A model generated the notes under the pieces. It did not search any database, was not told the DNA's origin, and saw only the letters and a list, made by a program, of their open reading frames with translations. A DNA stretch of 32,995 nucleotides from Purshia tridentata (lineage: Eukaryota > Streptophyta > Magnoliopsida > Rosales > Rosaceae): contig QANT01009151.1 of NCBI GenBank assembly GCA_003254885.1, positions 1 to 32,995 of the forward strand, given 5' to 3'. Positions 23,390 to 32,995 of the stretch are shown here, in pieces (the first letter of the stretch is position 1; each line of letters begins with the position of its first letter). A program made the position numbers and the translations under genes.

Positions 23390-23626
23390 CAGTTCCACGT
23401 TACTAGGACCTATCACTCAGCTCCACGTGGATTTTGGACCTTCGCCTAACGGAGAGTTTCGTTGGCACCAATGAGAACCTGCCAACTCATAAAGAGCTGC
23501 CAGTTCATCCTTAATGGAGGCCCAAATTAAATGGGCTTTTAAACAAAATCCTTATTAAGCATTAAACAGCTCACATGGAAACTTTATTGGGCCTGCATAC
23601 TTCTTGGTTATAACTTTATTGGGCCA
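23390..23626 (-). promoter_or_regulatory. P58IPK 5' flank with CCACG/G-box and TGGGCC motifs
   Basis: CCACG occurs at 23395-23399, and the palindromic G-box CCACGTGG at 23423-23430, each preceded by a similar CAG(T/C)T. CCACG is the half-site of ER-stress elements used by bZIP28/bZIP60. Further out, a 13-bp repeat ACTTTATTGGGCC occurs at 23581-23593 and 23613-23625, supplying two TGGGCC site II motifs. No perfect ERSE (CCAAT-N10-CCACG) is present, so regulation is inferred. Confidence 0.4.
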
Positions 23627-24231
23627 CAAAATAAGTGAATTCTCTTGCCCGCAAATATATAATTTTAAGGTATATGTGAAATAAATACTATGGTCATCAT
23701 GAGCACTCTAAAGTTAATTGGTTAGCAAATTCATACAAAGTTAACCATCTTTTTGGCGACCTTCGTTAGAAGGCGTTCATGACCTGTAAGAATGATATTG
23801 AAGATTTTAAATTCAACCCATAAGCTTGGTATGTGATAAACAATCATTGAATTTGAAAATTACATTTTAGTCCAAAAAGCAAACTATATATTATTTTTTT
23901 TTCAAAGCAATGGCAAAGTAGGAATTAACATAACAGAACATGCCCGAAAACATTGTTATAAGAAGGAAGTTGTTTTATAATAATCAATTTTTCTCAAAAC
24001 TTGTTAGATAAGTATTAGAAATGTTTACTTGAAATAGCTGAAAACCCACGTCTCAAAAAGCTGGTCATGACAAGTACCAATAAAAAGGTCAAAACTCGAT
24101 CAATGCACGATAAAGTACGTTGCACCTTTTTGAATTTTGAATATTGTTTCTTTTGTGCATTTTCATATAGGCCGAGGACCATTAAAAAGCTGAAGCTAGC
24201 TTCTCAAAGCCTTCCATAAATTCCATCTCCC

Positions 24232-24375
24232 TATAAATCATAGGGCTTTACACCCACCATTATCAATAATAAACAAGCATAGCATAAGTCAAACTCAAAG
24301 CTGTCGTGTGCAGAGACAGAGTGTCCTGCAACGGTTTCATAGGGGCAACACTACAGTGCCCTATGATATTAGGAC
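24232..24375 (+). promoter_or_regulatory. TATA box followed by a short hairpin; possible unannotated transcript
   Basis: TATAAA at 24232-24237 is followed by A/C-rich sequence like a plant leader. About 100 nt further is a hairpin: TCATAGGGGCA (24337-24347) pairs with TGCCCTATGA (24357-24366) around a 9-nt loop with one bulge, and GTCCT (24323-24327) pairs with AGGAC (24371-24375). No confident coding frame follows. The motifs are seen; transcription is a guess. Confidence 0.25.
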
Positions 24376-24912
24376 TTGGGAGGCATGCAACTACATATAT
24401 GTGCGACCTTGTACCTGAAAATAAGGGTCACCCCAAACAATGTTATTGTCTCTCTCAGGAACATTTCTCATCGGCAAAGCGAACTTTGCAACATTTCTGT
24501 TTTGTGCAATGCAAATGTTATAGAGTTCCATTTAATTTCCATAGAAAATCCGGAGAACTTATAACTTATGATCAAGAGGTATTTTGAAACATAGAACGCC
24601 CTTCATGTATGTGAGTGTTCTGTTTCCGAGGTGCCACATTGGAACCCAAAAACATTCACTCTTATTTTCAAAGTTGTAATAAGGTAACATATCTTCTTTT
24701 ATAAACATGAATGAAAAGAGAGTTTAGATAGTATCACATTTTGACGGGATTCTTTATGAACACTTAAAATTATGATCATTTAATGAATGATTAAATGGTT
24801 TTCAATTAATTTAATTACTTGTAAACACGATCCTTCACCGATTATTGAAATACAATATATAATGGGCTCTTTAAAAATAAATACACTTAAATCTCACCAT
24901 TGAAAAAACCTG

Positions 24913-24930
24913 TATATATATATATATATA
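24913..24930. repeat. (TA)9 microsatellite
   Basis: Uninterrupted TA dinucleotides in intergenic DNA. Confidence 0.95.
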
Positions 24931-25109
24931 GACCGATTATCAGAGACGACTACACATATTGCGCATAACCAAAAGAGCAAGAGATGCGTAGTAAAGCCCA
25001 AAATCAACTTGTTACGTGCGATTGATGATGCCCAAAATCAACGGTGCATGCACGTTGGGCTTTAATAATTAAATTAATCTTACTTTTTTCTTAAACACGT
25101 ACACCAACG

Positions 25110-25146
25110 TTGACTGGGCAGCCGGATTGCTTTGACGGGCGGTCAA
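25110..25146. promoter_or_regulatory. Cluster of three W-box cores
   Basis: TTGACT at 25110-25115, TTGAC at 25132-25136 and its complement GTCAA at 25142-25146 put three WRKY-type cores in 37 bp. No start codon of a supported gene lies nearby; the nearest gene is the 3' end of the IDD gene. Confidence 0.3.
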
Positions 25147-25553
25147 CGCACTATATCATCACGAGGTTTTCTGTGCGCGCCTGCTGTTCTGTTCTGTTCG
25201 ATCAAATATCTCAAAAAGAAGAGATCGAAAAAGCCACTGACTCACTGATCGAGCCAGCAGAGAATTTTTATCTTTTTTTTTGTTGAGTCAGCAGAGATTA
25301 AAAAAAAGTCCATCACAATTAAACAACAAAGCTATAATAATAAGTTAAATAACAAACAGTCACAAGATAAAACAACAACTACAATTAACAAGGACCGAAA
25401 CATATGCAGCTGCAGAGCAGCATATGACGACTTGGAGTTTTCTCATCCGACGTACTGCCACTAATTCAGACAAATGCAAATCAGAGGGCCCCACCCAGCT
25501 GACTCAATCTCTGTGTGCATGTGTGTGACCACTTGCCTTACTTGCACTCAGCC

Positions 25554-25555
<2 letters not shown>

Positions 25556-25587
<32 letters not shown>
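25556..25587. repeat. (CT)16 microsatellite
   Basis: Uninterrupted CT tract about 340 bp beyond the stop codon of the IDD gene, directly before the inverted repeat at 25598. Confidence 0.95.
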
Positions 25588-25591
<4 letters not shown>

Positions 25592-25597
25592 GATCGA

Positions 25598-25639
25598 GCT
25601 AGCTAGCAGCTGCATGCGGTCCCCAGCTACCTAGCTAGC
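25598..25639. repeat. Inverted repeat with 15-16 bp arms downstream of the IDD gene
   Basis: GCTAGCTAGCAGCTG (25598-25612) is complementary to CAGCTACCTAGCTAGC (25624-25639) apart from one small mismatch/bulge, around an 11-nt loop. It could form a very stable hairpin in a minus-strand IDD 3' UTR if the transcript extends that far. Confidence 0.75.
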
Positions 25640-25926
25640 AAACTAGCTTAGTTTTATAGAATCCAACTCGGTCCCGACTCGCCCTCTATCCGAGTTTTAA
25701 TGTCAACCGTTAACCTTGATCAGTCTGATATTTTTACAGTACTGCTAGCTCTGGTATATATAGCAATAAGCTGGAGTGACAGTCGCTGAGCACGTATGAA
25801 CGTACATATACGTGGATGATTTGTAACCATGGATGTCGATCTCACAGTATGTTCCACACACATCAACGATTGAAAGTCACTCGAACATGCGCGCTTGTGA
25901 TTTCTCCAAGCTGCATGATTAGGACT

Positions 25927-27880
25927 TTAGTGGTTGCCAGTGAATTGGCTCAACCCCATAGCTGCACTCATTGAAGCAAACTTGGCAAGCTCTTGAGGTA
26001 ACAATGGCCTATGTGATAATTGATCTCCTCCAGCTCCCATGCCAAGGAAGTCCCTCGTTAGACTATTTTGATGACCATGAATTGATCCACTCGAACCCCG
26101 ATGAATGTTTAATCCACTGCTTTGCTGCATGTTCATTAGCTGCTCGAGAGTTGTATGATGATTTGAAGATGAACCTGTGAATGAGCTCAAGTTTGGTTCA
26201 CTCATGGCTACGCTACCAGCACCACCAGCAGCTACTGTACTTAAATTCTGCTCCGACTGCTTCGCATTCTGAAATACTTGATGCAGCTCGTTCGATCTGC
26301 TGTTTTGGTTCAAAGAGGAATTATTAGATGAGCTCGTCACACCCAAGCTCGAAAACGATGGGTTGTTGTTGCTTCGAGTTGAGCCCAATTGGGCTGCTTT
26401 CTGGAGAAGTGCCGTGGCAGACATAGGGGCTGCAGGCCGCTTATTAGATAGAGTGGTCATGGTTGTGGTCGTGCTCGTCCCACCTTCTTGATCTTTCAAT
26501 AGGCCTACTGAAATTGGCGAGGATAAGGAGAGATTTGCATTGTTCAATGTCGAAGTAGAAGCACTAGTACTACTGGTACTACTCTTCTCGAACCCAACTG
26601 GGAACTGAAGATTAGTATTGGAGCTTCCAAAATTGTTAGACATTGAAGATGATGACCCAAAAAGATTGTTGGCAGCTGATGCCATTTGCACCATTTCAGC
26701 GAAACCTGTTGAACTTGATGGTGCATAGGGATTGGGATTTGCAGTCAGGTCCATGAGATTGAGCTGATGAGAGTTCGCCGGCTGATTATTCATCCAAAGC
26801 GACATTAATCTGGGCTTCTCATGCTGATGCTGATCATGATCTGCCATTCCATTGAAATCAGGCCGAAAACCCGGACCGGAAAACTGGGAAATTTGAGGAT
26901 TCATCATGTTATTGTTTGTAATTGTCTGATGATCATTTCCAAAGTTGAGATTGGTAGCTGCAGCAACTGAAGTGAGTCTAGCACTCTCTTCAGTTAGGGC
27001 ATCACAAAAAGCTCTATGTGTGATGAAGCTATCTTTCCTGTTTAATTCCAAAAACAAAAACAAAACAAAACAAAACAAACCCCATTTATTACTTAATCAT
27101 ATGCATATGGTTGCATTAAATTTGAACCCAGAAACAGAAGAGCATTTAATTGGGTGGGTTTGTATATATATAAATATATATGCGTGTGTACCTGGAAAAG
27201 AGGGTTCCGCAGTCACATTTGTATTCTCGAGTCCCACAGGTCTTGGAGTGAGCTTTCCAATCAGACTGCACTGCGTATTTCTTCGAGCACTTTTCGCACT
27301 TCCACTTCTTCTCCCCGTGCTTTCTGCTGAAGTGCTTCTTGATTCCTGTGAGGTCCCCGAGGGCCCTCGCCGGATCGTGGTGGACGCACGACTTCTCGGG
27401 GCAGATATAGACCTTCTTCTTGATCACATCCGTTTTGGTTCTCTGCCGGAGCTTCCATGGCAGATTGTGACCCCTCCGGTGGAGCTGTAAATTCTGGTCC
27501 CTCTGGAATCCCTTGTTGCATATTTCGCACACGAACCGGTTCGTGGCCATGAGAGTTGTTGGAGATAGAGCAATAACTTCAGCATCTGGATCTGTTAGTT
27601 GACACAAAGTTGTAAATTAAAGATTAGGATAGGTAGATGGTTTGATTTTATCAGGATTCGAAACTAATACTAGCTAGTACTAAATGAGAAATTGAAGAAC
27701 AAGAGTATGGGGTTTGCTTTGCTTGCCTGGTGTTCCTGGGAGATTTCTCTTCTTCTTGGCCACAGGGTTACTAGGATTGGAGCTATGGGAGCTAGGGTTT
27801 GCAGTTAGTTGATGATCTTGAGCAAACCCATCAATGGCAGAGGGTATAATCGAAAACCCATCACCGGACATCATCTGCAT
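25927..27880 (-). CDS. INDETERMINATE-domain (IDD/BIRD) C2H2 zinc-finger transcription factor, 554 aa
   Basis: Nuclear DNA-binding regulator. Coding exons in reading order: 27880-27727, 27591-27192, 27037-25927; total 1665 nt, in frame. A basic KKKRNLPGTP signal (42-51) precedes the ID domain: ZF1 C2H2 (C73, C76, H89, H93), ZF2 C2H2 (C115, C120, H138, H143), ZF3 C2HC (C150, C153, H166, C170) and ZF4 C2HC (C177, C179, H192, C196). The tail is Ser/Asn-rich with the IDD motifs MSATALLQKAAQLGSTRSN (from 390) and TRDFLG (512-517), then RPLLPQELAKF. These features place it nearest the JACKDAW/IDD4-type members, which work with SHR/SCR GRAS proteins in root patterning; the exact orthologue is uncertain. 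The first coding intron (27592-27726) has a GC donor. The start has an in-frame TAA upstream. Confidence 0.94.
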
Positions 27881-28346
27881 GATCTGGGCTTTCCTTGTAA
27901 TTTAGCTAGTCGATCACACACACGCAAAAGACTAGTTTTGGAAACTAGGTAGACAGAGAGAGATCGAAGGGGTACAAACAAAGGAAGAAAGGGTTTAACA
28001 GAAGCAGAGAGAAAGCTTAGCTAGTTATAGCTTGCTAGCAGCTAAATAAGTCTTCTTGGTGGTATTCAAATCTGCCAAAAGACAGCAAAAAACCCCAAGT
28101 CAAGTTTTTGAGTGTATAATACTTTAGAGTAGCTTCGGACTCTTGTTAGGGAGATGGAGTGGTTTTGCCTTTGTCTGTTTGATTTTCTAAGAGAAAAAAC
28201 CAAAAACCATGATGGCTGGCTAAAACAGAATAATTCTCATCATTTTTCTTTATTCCCAACCTCTCTCTGTCTCTCTCTTCTGCAAGTAAGTCCTCCCTCC
28301 TTTATCCTCAAAGTCGGTCAGCCATATATTTCTCTGGGCCACCACC

Positions 28347-28405
28347 CTCTCTCTCTCTCTCTCTCTCTCTCTATCACAGTCTTTCTCAGTCACACACACA
28401 CACAC
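28347..28405. repeat. CT and CA microsatellites in the IDD leader/promoter
   Basis: (CT)13 at 28347-28372 and (CA)7 at 28391-28405 lie 470-530 nt upstream of the IDD start codon. On the gene's strand they are GA and TG tracts in the probable 5' UTR or proximal promoter. GA tracts in such positions are candidate sites for BPC/GAGA-binding proteins. Confidence 0.8.
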
Positions 28406-29308
28406 GTATGCACAAAAGTGGAAGTGTGCGAGAGCGAGCTAGGTGTTTGAGAAAGCAGAATGTGTAGGGCTCTGTGCATTTTGTTGCTTCGTGAGCTCAA
28501 ACCCCAATTATGTTTACTCTAAATCAATAGTTTAATTGGAAAGTTGATCAGGGATGAGATTGTTTAGAAAACAGGGTCTTCATTTTCCCTCGGAAAGTTA
28601 CTTGCCTTTTTATGACCCTTGAATCATGTAGCTAAATATTTTACTCTTAAAAAGTAAAATTTATTTTACCATTAAATTTGGATATATGACATATAATTTA
28701 TAGATTTTTTCATAAATTATCGAAATTTCTGATAAACTAATGTGTTAATCTACTTAAATTATAATAAGTAGACTATGATATATTAATTTCTAAGTTTTTA
28801 AACTTGCATTATCTTTACTTGTTTCAATTCTAACCTATCATATGAATTTAAAAGTTTTTGTAACTATACTAATTAACATTCGAAAAGCATTATAAATTTG
28901 GTTCATCTTTATTTTCTATGTTGTTGGATAATAAATAAATCATAAAAATGGTAGACTTATTATAAATTGAGTGGAGTTGTACAATAATTTATTAGGTTAT
29001 GGAGGGCATGAGAGTCGTGAGTAGTGATGAAGGAACAAAGACATGAGTGAGTGTGAGTGTGTATATTTGTGTGTGTGAGAGTTGGGTTTCCCGAGAAAGT
29101 TGATAGGACGGTCCGTGATACCTCTGTGTCTCTGCTCAACTCTGCAGTGATCGATGCTGCTGCTGCTTCTGCTTCACCAGGGCATGCATCCATCATAATT
29201 TGTACTCACCGAGTATGAGGTTGCACCTACACTTTCTAACTTTCTAACTTTCTATTTCAATCATATATGTTGAATTGTTGATGATGATGCCACTCTTACA
29301 CCTAATTT

Positions 29309-29330
29309 ATATATATATATATATATATAT
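29309..29330. repeat. (AT)11 microsatellite
   Basis: Uninterrupted AT dinucleotides in intergenic DNA; a second, shorter TA run lies at 29423-29439. Confidence 0.95.
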
Positions 29331-30217
29331 TTACCTACTCCTACAGAAATGGTGAGATATATACTTGCTACCATATATATGGTCCATATGCAATAATAAA
29401 TAATTAATCACACAATTTTCTTTATATATATATATATATCAATATATGCAATTGTTAATTTTTGTTATTTTTATATTGTTACATAATCACAAGATTAGTT
29501 TTCTCACATGCATGGTATAGCTAGATACTGCTACATATGGTGTAGCTATTTGATTCCCATGTGATTACCTAGTGTTTCAAATGTAGGTTTGTTTATAGAT
29601 ATAATATATATTACTATATACTGAGACTAGAGAGGTGATGATCTAACAAGGAGCTAAATTGACTAATTGAGGACTTTTTAACTTGAAGATTATATCATTA
29701 TTTGTTTAAACTTTACTTTACGAGGTTATTTTATAATTCGAACGGTTTCTTTTTAGGCTCGAATTCAAATATCTTTCTTAAGAACATCAGCCAATTAATT
29801 CGGAAATTGCTTAACTAATATATAATTTGATCACCATTATGATCATTTTAATGTTCATAATTAAGAAACAATAAATGTAATATAGTAGGATTTAATGGCC
29901 AACCTGCTCGAGTTAAGTTAGTTACAATAACTTTTTTAAAAAAATTTGTCCTAATTAATTCCACATGTAAATATATAAATTCAATACAATTATACAAGTT
30001 CAATTCGTGAATGAGATTTTGAGTTTGCATGCTCAACCTCTGATCCAAATTCAATCCTAATGTTGGGTTGAAAATTTCTCAATCCACATATATATTCTCT
30101 CAAACCCATTCATATCACTCAAACTTTGGTTAGATTCAATATGAGTTTGGGTTGAATAATGACTTTTTATTTCAACACTGATAGTCTGATAGTGCCAATA
30201 AGAAGCTAGATTTAATT

Positions 30218-30743
30218 AGAGGCTGCTATTTGCCCACCATTTTTTCTCTCATAACACATCCATTACTTCTACACATCCTCTACCACTTTTTTAATTTTAT
30301 TATAAATTTCTCTCTACACACCCTCAATATTACCACATAGCCTCACCTACACAAAAAAAAAAANAAAAAAAAAAAAAAAAACTCTACCAGCCACCAAACC
30401 CAACCCATCCCCTACTGGCCAGATTCATCATCGGAGGTGCCAGCTCATCTCTTCCTCCGCCTCTCTCTTTCTCTTCCTTTCTCTCATTCCCTTCCCTATA
30501 TTCATCTTTCTCTCTTTCTCTTCCCCCTCTCTCTCTTCACAACCACCTAGTCGGAAAGAAAGGAATTGGCCTTTTTTTCGTCCGACTAGGTCAGCAAGGG
30601 TGTGTAGTTGGGTATTTTTTTTATTGTTGTAATTTTTTATTTTTTGTCCTTTATGGTAATTTGGTATTTTTATAATTTTATAAATAAATTGAAAAAGTTT
30701 GCAATTTAAAAAAAAAAAAAGAGGCGTGCAAATAGCAGCCTCT
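30218..30743. mobile_element. Non-autonomous TIR element (MITE-like), 526 bp, with perfect 16-bp ends
   Basis: The termini AGAGGCTGCTATTTGC (30218-30233) and GCAAATAGCAGCCTCT (30728-30743) are perfect 16-bp inverted repeats. The interior is pyrimidine-rich on the left with a poly-A run containing an N (30364). It also carries a second inverted repeat, ACCTAGTCGGA (30545-30555) and TCCGACTAGGT (30581-30591). The flanks TAATT and TAATA give at best an imperfect 5-bp duplication, so the superfamily is unclear. No transposase is encoded. Confidence 0.75.
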
Positions 30744-31394
30744 TAATATATTTCCCAAGTTACAAGGAGTAGGGTTGGCCCTTGTGTGGCAAATGGGTCA
30801 TTACGGTGACGTCCTTATCTGAGCTGACTTTGAGCAGACCCAAGCTAGCTTTCCATCAGTTCATCTTACACAAACAATTAATAATTAATGCAAATTAAGA
30901 AACTGATTAAGGAAAATTAAAACTATAGAGAATCATATATAAAATAAGAAATTATTAGAATACCCAACTGCTTCTGGCTCCATGTATTCGGAGCATCCTT
31001 CCCCACATTTGATGCTCTCATCCCCATTCGGCATCCAATGTTAATTTCCCTCTCTCCTCCAAATACTGCATGCACACATATATATACACACACAAAACCC
31101 CATGTGTTTTCTTCTATACAATATTCATGATCAAAACCCTAATCTTTCAATGGGATTTTTCAATGACTGAGGTAGGAGGAGAGAATGAGCTAGGTTAATT
31201 TATATATATAGATATATATGTTGACAAAGTAATGACATCCCCTCCTATCTTTCTATTGCATAGATTATTGGTGTGTCCTTCAAGATTCTTATTCTATTTC
31301 CTTTATTCCTTCAAGTTTTCTTTATTTTGTTTGATATACGTATACATATATTAGACAATCTAACATGTTAATCTAAACTATTCATTATGTATTT

Positions 31395-32040
31395 TATTGT
31401 AGGGTTGGAAAATTCATCTAAAAAATTGCAACCGACTGACAAATTGCCTGAAGCAAAATCGAAAAAATTGAAAGGAAAGGAAATCGATCCATTGGCAAGA
31501 GGTTCTCTACCGATATCGATGTTTTTGGTGGCGATGGCTATTTGAATGTCGGCACATCAATACCGACCAACCCTCATCCTCTTCCTCCTTATCATGCTGC
31601 TACTTCTTCTTCTTTTTATCCTGTTGATGCTGCTACTTCTTCTTCTTCTTCTCTTCTTCTTCTTCTTCCCTGAAAGTGGACGACTGGACGATGAGCTCAG
31701 GCTTAGCAGCTTCGAAGCTATGAAGAGTGAGTGAAACGTGTGCGGGTGAGGTTAGTTGTGCACAGTGGCGAGGTGTATGTGGTGGTTGGACCGGTGCCGT
31801 GCAGAGTTGGAGTTGCAACAGGTCGGTGACTAAAGGTGCTGGAGTTGGAGTTGCAAAAAGAAGAGGGCGAAGTCCCAGCCACTGAAACCGGCATCGCCAA
31901 ACTAATATTGACCACAACCGATCTTGTTGGCACCGATGTCAGTGGCAAAGATGGCCATATCACCAGTGGTTGGTCAGCGATCGATTGTGCAATTTTGGTT
32001 CGGTAACCGATTCGATACCGCTCTTAGATTATTGTACTCG
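31395..32040. repeat. Degraded dispersed-repeat-like block
   Basis: This block is richer in GC than its flanks. It has CTT-rich low-complexity sequence with a repeated ATGCTGCTACTTCTTCTTCT (31594 and 31627, 33-bp period) and a repeated GAGTTGGAGTTGCAA (about 31804 and 31842, 38-bp period). Near its right edge, TTCGGTAACCGATTCGATACCG resembles the CGGTT-type motifs of degraded plant non-autonomous elements. I found no inverted or direct termini and no intact coding frame. Confidence 0.35.
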
Positions 32041-32481
32041 TAATGTCAAATTAAGAGTTTGACAAAATAATATAATATATTAAAGAATTTAAAATATCAT
32101 GTTAGATACTTTGAGTTGAAAATGTGTTATAATGTTAGAATTTCAAACACCCTATACATCTAGAGTACCCCTTAAATTGACATATAGCTTTTTAAATGAA
32201 CAAGAAAGGTTAGGATGATCAAATATAAATATGTTGTCGATGGACATGTCGAAAATATATCTGTCTTGGACCAAGGACATTAAATATTGATGCTTATACC
32301 AATTAATTATTATTATTGTTATTTTGCTCTACAATAATGAAGATGTATACAATTCGAATTTGACCCCCTCCCCAATTAAATAAAATAAAATGACATAACT
32401 ATGTAATTAATTAATTAACAAAAATTTTTCAAGTGGATCCCTCGGTTGAATTCTACAATAAAAAGGATAGTAACGATTTTC

Positions 32482-32498
32482 ATATATATATATATATA
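32482..32498. repeat. AT microsatellite
   Basis: Uninterrupted AT dinucleotides in intergenic DNA. Confidence 0.9.
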
Positions 32499-32995
32499 CT
32501 TTACATTTGTGTTCTTTGGCAAACACAACACATAGATGGACATGCACCGTTTGATCAGTGACTATACAGCGATGAATCGTCTGTAATAATCACATATTTC
32601 TCATAAAATTAATTTGGCATTAGAGAATTTTTTATTTAGACAAATGTGTGATGAGAGGCCCAGAGATACATATGATCTATTAGTATAAGAATTTTGTCGG
32701 AATTATTGTCTAGAGATTTGTGGTTTCGATTGTTTGCTTATATAATTATATTTTGTTAATTATTGAAGTATTATTTGACAAATTAATAAATGAAGGAGCG
32801 AGTAACTTGGCTTTAAGCTGTCGGTGTAGAGAGAATCCCAATAATGAGGTGAGGTGCCACAGAATTTTTCTGCATACTCTGTATTTTCCAATATTTTTTG
32901 AATGACATAAAATATTCATTCTTCGACTCCTAATTAAGAGGACGATCTTCCACACACATACTTAAATTCGAACCCTCCCCTTTTCTTATAATTAA

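Larger units (their letters stand above)
23627..25926. other. Intergenic region between the P58IPK and IDD genes
   Basis: This holds a promoter-like segment with a hairpin (24232-24375), a TA microsatellite (24913-24930), a cluster of W-box cores (25110-25146), a CT microsatellite (25556-25587) and a strong inverted repeat (25598-25639). Part of the right end is the 3' UTR of the IDD gene. A 93-codon frame at 24306-24587 is not convincing as a gene. Confidence 0.5.
28450..32995. other. AT-rich intergenic region upstream of the IDD gene
   Basis: The proximal part is the IDD 5' flank. The rest contains AT microsatellites (29309-29330, 29423-29439, 32482-32498), a 526-bp TIR element (30218-30743) and a compositionally distinct repeat-like block (about 31395-32040). 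No frame has convincing protein character; the longer ones are low-complexity or antisense to repeats. Confidence 0.6.

Noticed and set aside
24306..24587. Cys-containing 93-codon frame
   Set aside because: It has no signal peptide and no recognisable cysteine spacing, and two overlapping frames are equally open. Kept only as part of the possible-transcript finding.
26945..27490. 181-codon + frame antisense to the zinc-finger exons
   Set aside because: It is a shadow of the strongly conserved IDD coding sequence on the minus strand and crosses an intron.
28960..29196. 78-codon minus frame with His/Thr repeats upstream of the IDD gene
   Set aside because: The repeat part comes from a GT-rich tract. 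No family is recognised and no splice structure links it to the IDD gene.
31546..31917. Leu/Phe-rich + frame and opposing Thr/Ser-rich frames
   Set aside because: They arise from the CTT-rich low-complexity tract within a repeat-like block, not from a protein family.

Overview
This is nuclear DNA from a flowering plant, almost certainly a eudicot. The evidence is an AT-rich intergenic background, multi-exon genes with short GT-AG (and a few GC-AG) introns, CT/GA and TA microsatellites near genes, small inverted-repeat transposons, and five plant-type proteins. The protein sequences look Rosaceae-like to me, but that is an impression, not a search result.

Layout: 1-4.25 kb is gene-free, AT-rich and repeat-bearing. 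It holds a Mutator-like MITE with a perfect 9-bp target duplication, a truncated relative, and a microRNA-precursor-like hairpin. 4.6-8.7 kb (+) is a membrane-anchored RING-CH (RINGv) E3 ligase gene of 8 exons. 9.8-15.2 kb (-) is a WD40 protein of the WDR20/DMWD/CreC family with 11 coding exons, convergent with the ligase. 15.2-18.2 kb is intergenic, with a hAT-type MITE remnant. 18.2-19.0 kb (+) is an intronless fasciclin-like arabinogalactan protein of the FLA11/12 type. 19.6-23.2 kb (-) is the P58IPK-type TPR/DnaJ co-chaperone with 9 exons, convergent with the FLA. 23.3-25.9 kb is intergenic and contains promoter-like and hairpin sequences. 25.9-27.9 kb (-) is an INDETERMINATE-domain (IDD) zinc-finger transcription factor with 3 coding exons. 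28.5-33.0 kb is intergenic, with a 526-bp TIR element and a degraded repeat.

The five genes are independent housekeeping or developmental loci and do not form a pathway or cluster. All five coding models were joined by hand from splice sites and stay in frame from start to stop: 509, 546, 246, 484 and 554 aa. Three of the 28 coding introns use a GC donor, one in each of three different genes.

I saw no CRISPR, operon-like, viral or defence system. The observations most worth a second look are the 2.1-kb hairpin, the MULE-type MITE, the three GC-AG introns, and an apparent assembly or homopolymer artefact at 13.45 kb next to an N.
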